From Nitriliruptorales bacterium (GTDB lineage: Bacteria > Actinomycetota > Nitriliruptoria > Euzebyales > Egibacteraceae): 13,611 bases of DNA. This document shows, in pieces, positions 1-5,899 of the stretch; within the stretch, counting starts at the first letter, position 1; each line of letters begins with the position of its first letter. The notes under the pieces were generated by a model. It saw nothing but the letters and a program-made list of their open reading frames with translations, was not told the DNA's origin and did not search any database. The DNA lies in NCBI GenBank assembly GCA_007133145.1, contig SLNF01000047.1:1-13611 (forward strand), read 5' to 3'. The position numbers were made by a program, and so were the translations under genes.

Positions 1-665
1 ACAGCCACGACGACGACCACAGCCACGACGACGACCACAGCCACGACGACGACCACAGCCACGACGACGACCACAGCCACGACGACGACCACAGCCACGA
101 CGACGACCACAGCCACGACGATCACGACCACGGGTCGTTCGACCCCCACGCGTGGTTCGACGCCGCAGCGATGGCGCTCGTCAGCGAGCAGGTCGCCGAG
201 GCCTTCGCGACGGTCGACCCCGACAACGCCGAGGGCTTCCGCGCGAACGCCGAGAACCTCGCCGCGGAGTTCCTCGAGGTCGACGAGCACATGGTCGAGA
301 CCCTCGGCGGGGCCTGTGAGCACGACTACATCGTCGTGAGCCACGAGGCGTACGCCTACATGCTCGAGCCCTTCGGCCACGGTCAGGAGGGCGTCTCCGG
401 CGCGGGCGGCCACGGACCAGCCTCGCCGCAGCGCATCGCCGAGCTCGTGGACATGATCGAGGAGGACGGCATCGAGTACGTGCTCACCGAGCCGATCGAG
501 GGCCGCGAGGACGCCGAGGCGGTCGCGAACGAGGCCGACGTCGAGCTCCTCGAGATCTACTCCCTCGAGGTCGTCGACAACGACGAGCTCTTCGAGGAGG
601 AGGGCTTCATGAACCTCCTGCGCCAGCAGATCGACACCACCGCGACCGCCCTGGGCTGCGAGTAG
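1..665 (+). CDS. znuA: Zinc ABC transporter substrate-binding protein ZnuA, 5' end missing
   Basis: This is the C-terminal part of a cluster A-I metal-binding protein that captures zinc (or a related ion) outside the membrane and delivers it to ZnuBC. The reading frame is open from base 3, so the first ATG in view (171) is internal and not the start. Seen in order: a His/Asp-rich loop made of SHDDDH hexads (bases 3-131), then DPHAWFD (141-161), which matches the DPHxW metal-ligand motif of the family. A second ligand motif, SHEAYAYM, is encoded around 340-363. Further on, ASPQRIAELVDMI and VLTEPIEG match the conserved C-terminal lobe, and the stop is TAG at 663-665. The signal peptide and N-terminal lobe lie outside the window. 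The znuC, znuB and zur genes that follow support zinc rather than manganese. Family assignment is firm; zinc specificity is inferred from context. Confidence 0.93.
   Translation, partial: SHDDDHSHDDDHSHDDDHSHDDDHSHDDDHSHDDDHSHDDHDHGSFDPHAWFDAAAMALVSEQVAEAFATVDPDNAEGFRANAENLAAEFLEVDEHMVETLGGACEHDYIVVSHEAYAYMLEPFGHGQEGVSGAGGHGPASPQRIAELVDMIEEDGIEYVLTEPIEGREDAEAVANEADVELLEIYSLEVVDNDELFEEEGFMNLLRQQIDTTATALGCE
3..131 (+). repeat. 18-bp tandem repeat coding for SHDDDH hexads in ZnuA
   Basis: Six perfect head-to-tail copies of agccacgacgacgaccac run from 3 to 110. A diverged copy follows (111-131, encoding SHDDHDH), and the last two bases of another copy (ac) sit at 1-2. The array therefore continues beyond the left edge and its true length is unknown. 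The copies are identical at nucleotide level, including synonymous positions, which points to recent slippage or unequal exchange. Each unit adds two His and three Asp to the metal-binding loop of ZnuA. Confidence 0.97.
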
Positions 666-669
666 CGCG

Positions 670-1437
670 TTGGCCCGTCGTCAAGTCGGTCGGGACACCG
701 GGGCGTGCGAGCCGAAGCGCTCGGACGCCCCGGCCCTGTGCTTCGAGCAGGTCACGTTCGGCTACACCCGCGTCCCGGTGCTCCGTGAGGTCTCACTCCA
801 GGTCCATGGCGGGGAGTTCGTCGCGCTCGTCGGCCCCAACGGCGCGGGCAAGACGACGATGATGCGCCTCGGCCTCGGGCTGCTGCACCCCTCGCACGGC
901 ACGGTGCGCCTCTTCGGCGAGCGTGTCGAGGACTTCGAGGACTGGTGGCGCGTCGGCTACGTCCCGCAGCGCGCGGGCTCCGGCGCGGTGCTGCCCGTCA
1001 GCGTCGAGGAGGTCGTGCGCACCGGCCTCACCGGTCACCTCGGCCTCTTCCGGCGACCGCGCCCGCACCACCGCGAGCGCATGGAGCACGTCCTCGACCT
1101 CATGGGCGTGGCCGGGCTGCGGCGTCAGCCGATCAACGAGCTCTCCGGTGGCCAGCAGCAGCGGGCCCTCATCGCCCGGGCGCTCGTGACCGACCCGTCC
1201 CTGCTCGTGCTCGACGAGCCGACGACCGGCGTCGACGCCGACGCACGCCACGTGCTGCGCGAGGCCCTCGAGCACCTCGTCGACGTCGAACGCGTCTCGG
1301 TCATCTACATCAGCCACGACCCCGAGGGCTTCGAGGGACTCGCCGACCGCGTCCTCGAGGTGCGCGCCGGGCACCTCACCGACGTCACCCGTCCGGCGAG
1401 CGAGGAGCCGAGCGAGGAGGGACTGTGGAGGCGCTGA
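670..1437 (+). CDS. znuC: Zinc ABC transporter ATP-binding protein ZnuC
   Basis: A 255-residue ABC ATPase that powers the ZnuB channel on the cytoplasmic face. Visible motifs are Walker A GPNGAGKTT (residues 55-63), a Q-loop in GYVPQRAG, signature LSGGQQQR (158-165), Walker B LLVLDEPT (178-185) and the switch His in YISHD (His216). The length is normal for the family. The only plausible start is TTG at 670: the frame is closed by a TGA at 610, no ATG or GTG lies between that stop and 670, and the next in-frame GTG (778) would remove the first strand. No clear Shine-Dalgarno precedes the TTG, but the znuA stop is only 4 bases upstream, so translation is probably coupled. The 3' end overlaps znuB by 13 bases. 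Confidence 0.95.
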   Translation: MARRQVGRDTGACEPKRSDAPALCFEQVTFGYTRVPVLREVSLQVHGGEFVALVGPNGAGKTTMMRLGLGLLHPSHGTVRLFGERVEDFEDWWRVGYVPQRAGSGAVLPVSVEEVVRTGLTGHLGLFRRPRPHHRERMEHVLDLMGVAGLRRQPINELSGGQQQRALIARALVTDPSLLVLDEPTTGVDADARHVLREALEHLVDVERVSVIYISHDPEGFEGLADRVLEVRAGHLTDVTRPASEEPSEEGLWRR

Positions 1438-2264
1438 GCTACGAGTTCATGCAGCGCAGCGTCATCGCGACGACGCTCGTCTGCGCCGTCGCGCCGCTCG
1501 TCGGCGCCTTCGTCGTGCAGCGCCGCCAGGCGCTCATCGGCGACGGCGTCGGCCACGTCGCCTTCGCCGGCGTCGGCCTCGCCTTCGTCACCGGCTACAA
1601 CCCCTTCGTCGGCGCGCTCCTGCTGACCCTCGTCGCGGCCTACGCGCTGTTCCGCATGGAGCGCCGGGGACGACTCGGAGGCGACCTCGCCCTCGCGATG
1701 GTCTTTTACGGGGGGATCGCGCTCGGCTACCTCTTCACCCAGCGGGCCGGCGGCGGCCTCAACTCCGTCGTCGGCTTCCTCTTCGGCAGCCCGAACAACC
1801 TCACGTGGGGGCAGGTCTGGGCGATCGCCGCGCTGTGTCTCGCTGTCCTCGTCGTCATCCTCGCCCTCTACGGCCCCCTGGTCTCGATCGCCTTCGACGA
1901 GCCCGCCGCCCGGGTCTCCGGCGTGCCGACCGACGCGCTGCAGCTCGTCCTCACCGTCGTCGTCGCGCTCATCGTCGTCGGGGGGATGTACGCCCTCGGC
2001 ATCCTCCTCGTCGCCGGCATGATGGTCATCCCCGTCGCGGCGTCCTCGCAGCTCGCGCGCAGCTACCGGGGAACGATGCTCGGGGGCTCGCTCGTCGGGG
2101 TCGCCTGCGCGCTCACCGGCTCGCTCGGCGCGTTCTACGCCGACGTGCCGACCGGCTCGGCGATCGTGCTGCTCGCCGTCGTGGCCTACCTCGCAGCCGC
2201 GGTCCTGCGTGCGGCCCGGCAGCGGTACGCTGTCGGCAGCAGCAGGAGGGCAGCGACGGTCTGA
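1425..2264 (+). CDS. znuB: Zinc ABC transporter membrane protein ZnuB
   Basis: A 279-residue membrane protein of the ABC-3 family that forms the channel of the importer. The sequence is a series of long hydrophobic stretches, for example VIATTLVCAVAPLVGAFVV near the start, then a family-type RRQALIGDGVGHVAFAGVG segment, and VVGGMYALGILLVAGMMVI late in the protein. I chose GTG at 1425 because the AGGAGG just upstream (1415-1420) sits 4 bases away. The alternative is ATG at 1449, which would drop eight residues. The open frame extends far upstream to 945, but that part is an arginine/alanine-rich shadow of znuC. The start overlaps the znuC end by 13 bases, a usual coupling of ATPase and permease. 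Confidence 0.94.
   Translation: MEALSYEFMQRSVIATTLVCAVAPLVGAFVVQRRQALIGDGVGHVAFAGVGLAFVTGYNPFVGALLLTLVAAYALFRMERRGRLGGDLALAMVFYGGIALGYLFTQRAGGGLNSVVGFLFGSPNNLTWGQVWAIAALCLAVLVVILALYGPLVSIAFDEPAARVSGVPTDALQLVLTVVVALIVVGGMYALGILLVAGMMVIPVAASSQLARSYRGTMLGGSLVGVACALTGSLGAFYADVPTGSAIVLLAVVAYLAAAVLRAARQRYAVGSSRRAATV
2226..2231 (+). promoter_or_regulatory. Possible internal -10 box for zur (weak)
   Basis: TACGCT fits the actinobacterial TAnnnT -10 pattern and lies inside the 3' end of znuB, about 56 bases before the zur start. No convincing -35 hexamer is visible. It could give zur (and the genes after it) expression independent of the zinc-repressed upstream promoter. Such hexamers occur by chance, so this is a weak call. 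Confidence 0.2.
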
Positions 2265-2287
2265 GCCCGGACGGCGAGGGGTGGGCG

Positions 2288-2701
2288 GTGTCGACAGCGT
2301 CCGAGGAGGAGCTCCGCGGCGCGGGGTTGCGCGCGACCCGGCAGCGACTCACCGTGCTCGAGGCCCTGCGCGACCGCCCCGACGCCGTCACCGCCCAGGG
2401 GCTGCATCAGGAGCTACGCCAGGCCGGTGAGCCGATCGGCCTCACGACGGTCTACCGCACGCTCACCTCGCTTGCCGAGGCCGACATGCTCGACACCTTC
2501 GACCGTGACGGCGAGCAGGCCTTCCGCCTCTGCGGTGACGCCCACCACCACCACCTCGTCTGCGAGGTCTGCAACGTCATCGAGGAGATCACCGCCGAGG
2601 AGGTCGAGCGCTGGGTCGGCGACGTCGCCCGGCGCCGAGGCTTCACCGTGACCGGCCACCGCGCCGACATCTTCGGCATCTGCGCGCGCTGCGCCGGCTG
2701 A
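2288..2701 (+). CDS. zur: Fur-family transcriptional repressor, zinc-type (Zur)
   Basis: A 137-residue metal-sensing repressor of the Fur superfamily. Residues about 8-80 form the winged-helix DNA-binding domain (LRATRQRLTVLEAL, then TTVYRTLTSLAEADML). The dimer/metal domain has Cys82, a run of four His (86-89), and two CxxC pairs (Cys92/Cys95 and Cys132/Cys135) that would hold the structural zinc. RLCGDAHHHHLVCEVC resembles the corresponding part of mycobacterial FurB/Zur. GTG at 2288 is chosen because GAGGG lies 7 bases upstream and the protein then begins just before the conserved first helix; upstream in-frame sequence is a znuB shadow. Its place 23 bases behind znuB makes Zur much more likely than Fur or Mur. 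Autoregulation through the znu promoter is likely, but that promoter lies outside the window. Confidence 0.9.
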   Translation: MSTASEEELRGAGLRATRQRLTVLEALRDRPDAVTAQGLHQELRQAGEPIGLTTVYRTLTSLAEADMLDTFDRDGEQAFRLCGDAHHHHLVCEVCNVIEEITAEEVERWVGDVARRRGFTVTGHRADIFGICARCAG

Positions 2702-2717
2702 GCACTCCCGCGACCGC

Positions 2718-3509
2718 ATGAGCGCCGACGCCCTCGCCGACCTGCTCGCCGACGCCCGTGCGGGTGTCGCCTTCACCGGGGCGGGGATCTCCACCGAGTC
2801 GGGCATCCCCGACTTCCGCTCCCCCGACGGCCTCTGGGCGCGCGAGGACCCCCGGGACTTCTCCTTCCGCCGCTACGTCGCCTCCCCGGCGTTGCGCGAG
2901 CAGGCGTGGCGCCGACGGCACGCGCTGTGGCAGGCCCCGCCACGGCCCAACCTCGGCCACCGCGCCCTCGCCGACCTCGAGGCCGACGGGCACCTCGCGG
3001 GGATCGTCACCCAGAACGTCGACGGCCTCCATCAGGACGCCGGCTCGCGGACCGTCATCGAGCTGCACGGCTCGACCCGGCGGGTGGTCTGCATCGGCAA
3101 CGCACCGCGCGCCGGCACGCCCCAGGGCTGCGGCTTCGCCGCCTCGCACACCTGGGCCCTCGCCCGCGTCGAGGCCGGTGAGGCCGACCCGCGATGCCCC
3201 CGCTGCGACGGCATCGTGAAGACGACGACGGTGAGCTTCGGGCAGAACCTCTGGCCTGGCGTGCTCGAGGAGGCCACCGCGCTGCTCGAGCGGGCCGACC
3301 TCGTGCTCGTCGTCGGCTCGAGCCTGTCGGTAGAGCCGGCGGCGAGCCTACCCCGCCGCGCGCAGCGCACCGGCGTGCCGCTCGCCGTGGTCAACGACGA
3401 GCCCACCCCCCTCGATGACGTCGCCGACGTCTCCGTGCGTGCCCGGGCTGGGGGCGTGCTCGCCGACGTCGCGGCTGCGGTGCCCCTCCGCCGACAGGCC
3501 TCGGCGTGA
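2718..3509 (+). CDS. cobB: NAD-dependent protein deacylase, sirtuin family
   Basis: A 263-residue sirtuin, which removes acyl groups from lysine using NAD and releases nicotinamide and O-acyl-ADP-ribose. Motifs: GAGIS (21-25) and PDFR (31-34) of the NAD pocket, TQNVD (98-102), catalytic His117 in ELHGS, four zinc-ligand cysteines (Cys125, Cys138, Cys160, Cys163), and VVGSSLSVEPAASL for the C-terminal part of the Rossmann fold. The first two cysteines are 13 residues apart, wider than a CxxC pair, with an insertion rich in Gly, Ala and Pro. ATG 2718 lies 16 bases after the zur stop, with no obvious Shine-Dalgarno. It overlaps the next gene by 4 bases. The cobB symbol is by family; substrate range (acetyl, succinyl) cannot be read with certainty. 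Confidence 0.93.
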   Translation: MSADALADLLADARAGVAFTGAGISTESGIPDFRSPDGLWAREDPRDFSFRRYVASPALREQAWRRRHALWQAPPRPNLGHRALADLEADGHLAGIVTQNVDGLHQDAGSRTVIELHGSTRRVVCIGNAPRAGTPQGCGFAASHTWALARVEAGEADPRCPRCDGIVKTTTVSFGQNLWPGVLEEATALLERADLVLVVGSSLSVEPAASLPRRAQRTGVPLAVVNDEPTPLDDVADVSVRARAGGVLADVAAAVPLRRQASA

Positions 3510-3877
3510 GCGGGGAGCCCACCGGCGGCGGGCCGGAGGAGACGGCTGAGCCCACCGGTGGCGGGGGTCAGGAGACGGCTCAGCCCACTGGCGGTGCCGG
3601 GGACACCCCGCGGCGGCGACCCCTCGCCCGCGGCCGACCAAGGATGGTCGTGCGCATCGGCCCCGACGACGTCGGCGAGCGCGTGAGCGTGCGCTTCCGG
3701 CTCGCCGAGCCCGAGCCCGGCGGGCCGACCGAGAGCGAGGCGGTGGGCTGGCTGCGCGACTGGCGCGACGGCGTCCTGACCATCGAGCGCCGCGACGGCA
3801 GCCACGCCGTCGTCGACGAGGGCGACCTGGTCGCCGGGCGGACCGTGCCGCCACCCCCACGGCGTCGGTCGCCGTGA
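3506..3877 (+). CDS. Small protein with Rv0428c-type SH3-like domain, stand-alone
   Basis: A 123-residue protein starting at GTG 3506, overlapping the sirtuin stop as GTGA, so translation is probably coupled. Residues 1-45 are a low-complexity linker with three 11-residue repeats of the form EPTGGGxxETA, followed by a basic stretch (PRRRPLARGRPR). Residues about 49-115 read like a small beta-barrel: GERVSVRFRL, then EAVGWLRDWRDGVLTIERRDG, EGDLVAGRTVPPPP. From memory this matches the SH3-like N-terminal domain of GNAT acetyltransferases related to mycobacterial Rv0428c. Here no acetyltransferase domain follows: TGA at 3875 ends the frame and a separate MarR gene begins 43 bases later. There are no cysteines and no membrane segment. 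Function is unknown; the tight link to a deacylase suggests a partner or regulator, which is inference only. Confidence 0.8.
   Translation: MSGEPTGGGPEETAEPTGGGGQETAQPTGGAGDTPRRRPLARGRPRMVVRIGPDDVGERVSVRFRLAEPEPGGPTESEAVGWLRDWRDGVLTIERRDGSHAVVDEGDLVAGRTVPPPPRRRSP
3515..3607 (+). repeat. Three 33-base imperfect coding repeats in the SH3-like protein
   Basis: Units begin at 3515, 3548 and 3581 and encode EPTGGGPEETA, EPTGGGGQETA and QPTGGAGDT. The first two are close copies with scattered substitutions, and the third is diverged and shortened. They form a flexible N-terminal extension ahead of the folded domain. Confidence 0.85.
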
Positions 3878-3885
3878 GGCGCCGC

Positions 3886-3891
3886 TAGACT
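3886..3891 (+). promoter_or_regulatory. Probable -10 box for the MarR-family gene
   Basis: TAGACT fits the TAnnnT -10 pattern and lies in the 43-base gap between the SH3-like gene and the MarR gene. A start of transcription near 3898 would give a leader of roughly 23 bases that includes the AGGAG at 3909-3913. No clear -35 hexamer is seen. Confidence 0.4.
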
Positions 3892-3920
3892 CACTGGCGG
3901 TCGAGCACAGGAGCGTGGGC

Positions 3921-4481
3921 GTGGAGGAGACCACCCCCGGAGGCGGTGCCACGCCGCACAAGCCGGTCGCCCCCGACACCCCTGCGGCCGAGCTCGAGCG
4001 CCTCGCGCTGCAGGAGGCCACCCACCCCGACGCCACCCCGCTCGTCATCCAGGCCCTCATCTGGCTCCTGCGCGCCTCGAGCGCCGCGTTGGCCGACCAG
4101 GCCGATGAGCTCCGCGCCGTCGACCTCTCCCCCAGTGGCTTCAACGTCCTCCAGGCGCTGCGCAACACCCCCGGTCGGGAGCTCGAGCCCTGTGAGCTCG
4201 CCGAGCGCCTCCTGCTCAGTCGTCCTTCGGTGACCGGGCTCCTCGACACCCTCGAGCGCAAGGGCCTCGTCGAGCGGCGCCGCCATCCCCTCGACCGGCG
4301 CCGGCTCCTCATCGGCCTCACCGAGGACGCCGTGGCGCTGCTCGAAGCGCACTACCCCGAGCACTACGCGCGCCAGAACGCCGTCTTCGCCGCGCTCTCC
4401 GACGACGAGCTCGCGTCCCTCGTGACGTTGCTGCGCAAGGTCGAGGGCGCCACCCCGCCACACCTCGCCGACGACGCCTGA
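3921..4481 (+). CDS. MarR-family transcriptional regulator
   Basis: A 186-residue winged-helix repressor-type protein. After a Pro/Thr-rich N-terminal tail (about residues 1-30) come a dimerisation helix (LVIQALIWLLRASSAALADQ), the helix-turn-helix (ELAERLLLSRPSVTGLLDTLERKGLVER, recognition helix about 100-112), the wing with the family DRR pattern (HPLDRRRLLIGLT, about 121-134) and C-terminal dimer helices. I place the start at GTG 3921 because AGGAG (3909-3913) is 7 bases upstream; the in-frame GTG at 3915 would be only one base from it. The gene has its own -10 candidate and is convergent with the flavoenzyme gene. MarR proteins often sense phenolic or oxidative signals and control neighbours, but no ligand or target can be read here. 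Confidence 0.9.
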   Translation: MEETTPGGGATPHKPVAPDTPAAELERLALQEATHPDATPLVIQALIWLLRASSAALADQADELRAVDLSPSGFNVLQALRNTPGRELEPCELAERLLLSRPSVTGLLDTLERKGLVERRRHPLDRRRLLIGLTEDAVALLEAHYPEHYARQNAVFAALSDDELASLVTLLRKVEGATPPHLADDA

Positions 4482-4503
4482 GCGCCGTCGCGGGCCCGGC
4501 GAG

Positions 4504-4519
4504 AGCCGCAGGGCCGGCT
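4504..4519. terminator. Possible hairpin between convergent genes (weak)
   Basis: The inverted repeat agccg/cggct has a 6-base loop and lies in the 36-base gap between the convergent MarR and flavoenzyme genes, touching the flavoenzyme stop codon. A short GC-rich hairpin at a convergent junction could end transcription from both sides. The stem is only 5 bp and there is no T tract on either strand, so this is tentative. Confidence 0.25.
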
Positions 4520-5888
4520 AGAGCTGCGGGTCGAGCCCGAGCTCCTTCGTGAGCTTGCGGGCGCCCACCGCGAGGACGTCCCACACCCCACCGAACGGCG
4601 GCGCGTAGGAGAGGTCGAGGAACTGCGCCTGCGGCGCGGTCACCCCGAGCTGCACCCAGGTCGCGGCGACGTCGATACGCTTGCCGACGCCCGGGCCGCC
4701 GACGAGCTGGCAGCCGACGATGCGGCCACGACCCACCTCACCGCGCATGACGACCTCGACGTGCCCTGGGTCAGGCATGTAGCCGGCCTTGGCCGTGCCC
4801 TCGAAGCGCACCTCGGCGACGTCGAGCCCGGCGTCCTCGGCCTCGGCGGCGCTCACGCCGGTGCGGGCCACCTCGGTGGCACAGAGCTTCGTGATCGCCG
4901 TGCCGACGACCCCGGGGAAGGTCGCCGACCCGTCGCCGGGCTGGCTCGCGATGTCGATGCCGGCGACCTTGCCCTGCTTGTTCGCGTGCGTGCCGAGCTG
5001 GATGTTCACACCACGGCCGGTGACGAGGTGGGTCGACTCGACGACGTCGCCGGCCGCCCAAATCCCCGGCACTGACGTGCGCATGCGCTCGTCGACCGCG
5101 ACCGCGCCGGACGGGCCGATGGCGCAGCCCGCCGAGGCCGCGAGGTCACTGTTCGGCGCCGCGCCGAGGGCGAGGACGACGGTGTCAGCGGGGTAGCGGC
5201 CGGTCGTCGTGACGACCTCCCGACTGCCGTCGTCGGCGAGGCGCACCTCGACGAGGCCCTCCCCGAGGTGCAGCGCGACGCCGTGCCCGCGCAGCGCCTC
5301 AGCGACGCGGGCGGCGATCGGCGGGTCAAGGCTCGGCATGACCTGCTCGGCGAGGTCGACGAGGCGGACATCGAGCCCCCGGTGGATGAGCGCCTCGGCG
5401 AGCTCGAGACCGATGTAGCCGGCACCAACGACGAGGACACGCTGTTCGGGTCCGGCGGCGTCGAGACGGGTGCGCAGCGCCTCGCCTTCGTCGAGGGTGT
5501 GGACCACCTGGGCGTGCTCGACGCCGGGTAGCGGCGGGAGCTTCGGATGTGCGCCGTTCGCGAGCAGCAGGACGTCGTAGGGCTCGGAAGCCGCCGCGCC
5601 CGTCGCGACGTCGCGGGTGCGCACGCGGCGGGCCCCGGCGTCGACGGCGACGGCCTCGACTCCGGTGCGGACGTCGAGGCCGGCAGCGCGTAGCTGCTCG
5701 GGCCAGCGCACGACGAGGTCGGCGGCGGTGGCGATCTCCTCGCCGACGTAGGCGGGAATGCCACACATCGAGTACGACGTGTAGGGGGTGCGCTCGAGGA
5801 CGACGATCTCGGCGTCGGGTCGGGCGCGGCGCACATGGCTCGCGGCGGTGATGCCGGCGGCGTCGCCGCCGATGACGACCATGCGCAT
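4518..5888 (-). CDS. CoA-disulfide reductase / NADH oxidase-type flavoenzyme
   Basis: A 456-residue FAD- and NAD(P)H-dependent oxidoreductase of the single-cysteine disulfide reductase family. Motifs: GGDAAG FAD site (7-12), redox-active Cys42 in YSMCGIPAY (the position used by CoA-disulfide reductases and Nox enzymes), the NAD(P)H site VVGAGYIGLE (153-162), and the second FAD motif AAGD (278-281). The C-terminal LDLSYAPPFGGVWD resembles the region that supplies active-site tyrosines in CoA-disulfide reductase. No rhodanese domain is attached. One oddity: the usual ATG (Ala-Thr-Gly) after the first FAD domain reads ANG (110-112). ATG 5888 is preceded by AGGAGG 5 bases away, overlapping the pyruvate kinase stop, so the two genes form one unit. 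CoA-disulfide reductase, persulfide reductase and water-forming NADH oxidase are hard to separate by sequence. Confidence 0.88.
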   Translation of the reverse strand: MRMVVIGGDAAGITAASHVRRARPDAEIVVLERTPYTSYSMCGIPAYVGEEIATAADLVVRWPEQLRAAGLDVRTGVEAVAVDAGARRVRTRDVATGAAASEPYDVLLLANGAHPKLPPLPGVEHAQVVHTLDEGEALRTRLDAAGPEQRVLVVGAGYIGLELAEALIHRGLDVRLVDLAEQVMPSLDPPIAARVAEALRGHGVALHLGEGLVEVRLADDGSREVVTTTGRYPADTVVLALGAAPNSDLAASAGCAIGPSGAVAVDERMRTSVPGIWAAGDVVESTHLVTGRGVNIQLGTHANKQGKVAGIDIASQPGDGSATFPGVVGTAITKLCATEVARTGVSAAEAEDAGLDVAEVRFEGTAKAGYMPDPGHVEVVMRGEVGRGRIVGCQLVGGPGVGKRIDVAATWVQLGVTAPQAQFLDLSYAPPFGGVWDVLAVGARKLTKELGLDPQL

Positions 5889-5893
5889 CGGGA

Positions 5894-5899
5894 CCTCCT
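5894..5899 (-). promoter_or_regulatory. Perfect AGGAGG ribosome binding site for the flavoenzyme
   Basis: The - strand reads AGGAGG here, 5 bases before ATG 5888 and 11 before the alternative ATG 5882, which favours 5888. It overlaps the TAG stop of pyruvate kinase (5898-5900), suggesting that terminating ribosomes restart on the flavoenzyme. Confidence 0.85.

Noticed and set aside
171..173. ATG at 171 as the znuA start
   Set aside because: The frame is open to base 3, and the DPHAWFD ligand motif and His/Asp loop lie upstream of it, so the ATG is internal.
945..1424. Upstream extension of the znuB frame over znuC
   Set aside because: It is Arg/Ala/Pro-rich out-of-frame translation of znuC; a good ribosome site defines the start at 1425.
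1805..2287. Upstream extension of the zur frame over znuB
   Set aside because: Arg-rich shadow of znuB without any domain; GTG 2288 with GAGGG gives a normal-length Zur.
3032..4321. Long - strand frame of 429 residues across sirtuin, SH3-like and MarR genes
   Set aside because: Ser/Arg-rich composition typical of an antisense shadow in GC-rich DNA; crosses three well-supported genes.
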